This document shows positions 63,843 through 64,000 of a stretch of 64,000 nt of DNA, piece after piece. Within the stretch, counting starts at the first letter, position 1; each line of letters starts with the position of its first letter. Under the pieces are notes generated by a model. That model saw nothing but the letters and a program-made list of their open reading frames with translations, was not told where the DNA came from and searched no databases. The stretch lies in assembly GCF_001898575.1 (NCBI RefSeq), contig NZ_MKUD01000009.1, positions 124,001 to 188,000 of the forward strand, written 5' to 3'. A program made the position numbers and the translations under genes. This stretch comes from Spirosoma sp. 48-14 (lineage in GTDB: Bacteria; Bacteroidota; Bacteroidia; Cytophagales; Spirosomataceae).

Positions 63843-64000
63843 CTAACGAAGAATTATATTAACTAATGCAATTGATACTGTAGTCAATAATGACAAAATA
63901 CCCAGTCGCTCTGCAACACTTAGTTTGTTGTTATCCAGCGGCTTAAAGGGAATGACTACGGTTGAACCAGGATACACTTTTGGTCGCGATGAAAAAAACA
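63843..64000 (-). CDS. Polysaccharide export protein (Wza-like), C-terminal end only
   Basis: Stop at 63843-63845; the N-terminal part lies beyond the window. The visible end reads FSSRPKVYPGSTVVIPFKPLDN, then a C-terminal hydrophobic segment LGILSLLTTVSIALVNIIL. This matches the end of SLBB-containing outer-membrane export proteins in Bacteroidota. The neighbour with a Wzz-like gene supports it. It belongs to the same operon. Confidence 0.7.
   Translation of the reverse strand, partial: FFSSRPKVYPGSTVVIPFKPLDNNKLSVAERLGILSLLTTVSIALVNIILR

Noticed and set aside
1..64000. tRNA or rRNA genes
   Set aside because: I looked for tRNA-like cloverleaf ends and rRNA motifs between genes and saw none.

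Overview
The window looks like a chromosomal segment of a gliding Bacteroidota of the order Cytophagales, most like Spirosoma or a close relative. The evidence is the gliding lipoprotein GldD and the gliding protein GldG, a type IX secretion sorting tail, Bacteroidota-type LptD, DUF1573 and MCE/MlaD proteins, a fused alpha-keto acid dehydrogenase E1, and several TAnnTTTG promoter boxes. The genus is an inference.

Positions 1-32.4 kb are mostly housekeeping: a secreted-repeat lipoprotein, an App1-type phosphatase, ridA, gltX, small conserved genes, gldD with a cytochrome c, a three-gene sugar group (Gfo/Idh oxidoreductase, glycosyltransferase, RmlC-like epimerase), an acyl-CoA carboxylase beta subunit, a Uma2 nuclease-like protein, an envelope group (MlaD and amidase divergent from lptD), gldG, an ArsR/old-yellow-enzyme pair, a partial complex I cluster (nuoI-J-K-oxygenase-L-M) and the fused E1. 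Intergenic gaps here often hold long inverted repeats. The nuoI product carries an unusual repetitive Pro/Lys tail.

Positions 32.4-42 kb shift to envelope and surface functions: an esterase, a serine hydrolase, two Wzi-type capsule assembly proteins around a WcaJ-like initiating sugar transferase, a type IX-sorted protein, and a surface fibre with nineteen 17-residue repeats.

Positions 42.6-47.7 kb are a nest of decayed insertion sequences: two opposed IS110 copies, an IS3 remnant, an IS5-type element and an IS4/IS701-like element. Fourteen similar GC-rich units of about 16 nt lie in or beside these transposase remnants. Comparing the two IS110 copies shows at least two to be insertions of exactly 16 nt. 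This is the best candidate for something undescribed here.

Positions 47.8-64 kb are visibly more AT-rich. They hold two beta-helix (pectate-lyase-like) proteins flanking a second fibre paralogue, then a minus-strand exopolysaccharide/O-antigen cluster: six glycosyltransferases, a Wzy-like polymerase, an FkbM methyltransferase, a Wzx flippase, GDP-mannose 4,6-dehydratase, a Wzz-like chain-length protein and the end of a Wza-like export protein. One glycosyltransferase has a run of ten G, and the first fibre gene a run of nine, so phase variation of surface structures is plausible. The two fibre genes share a 474-bp, almost identical block in direct orientation around the insertion-sequence nest, so recombination between them could delete the nest.
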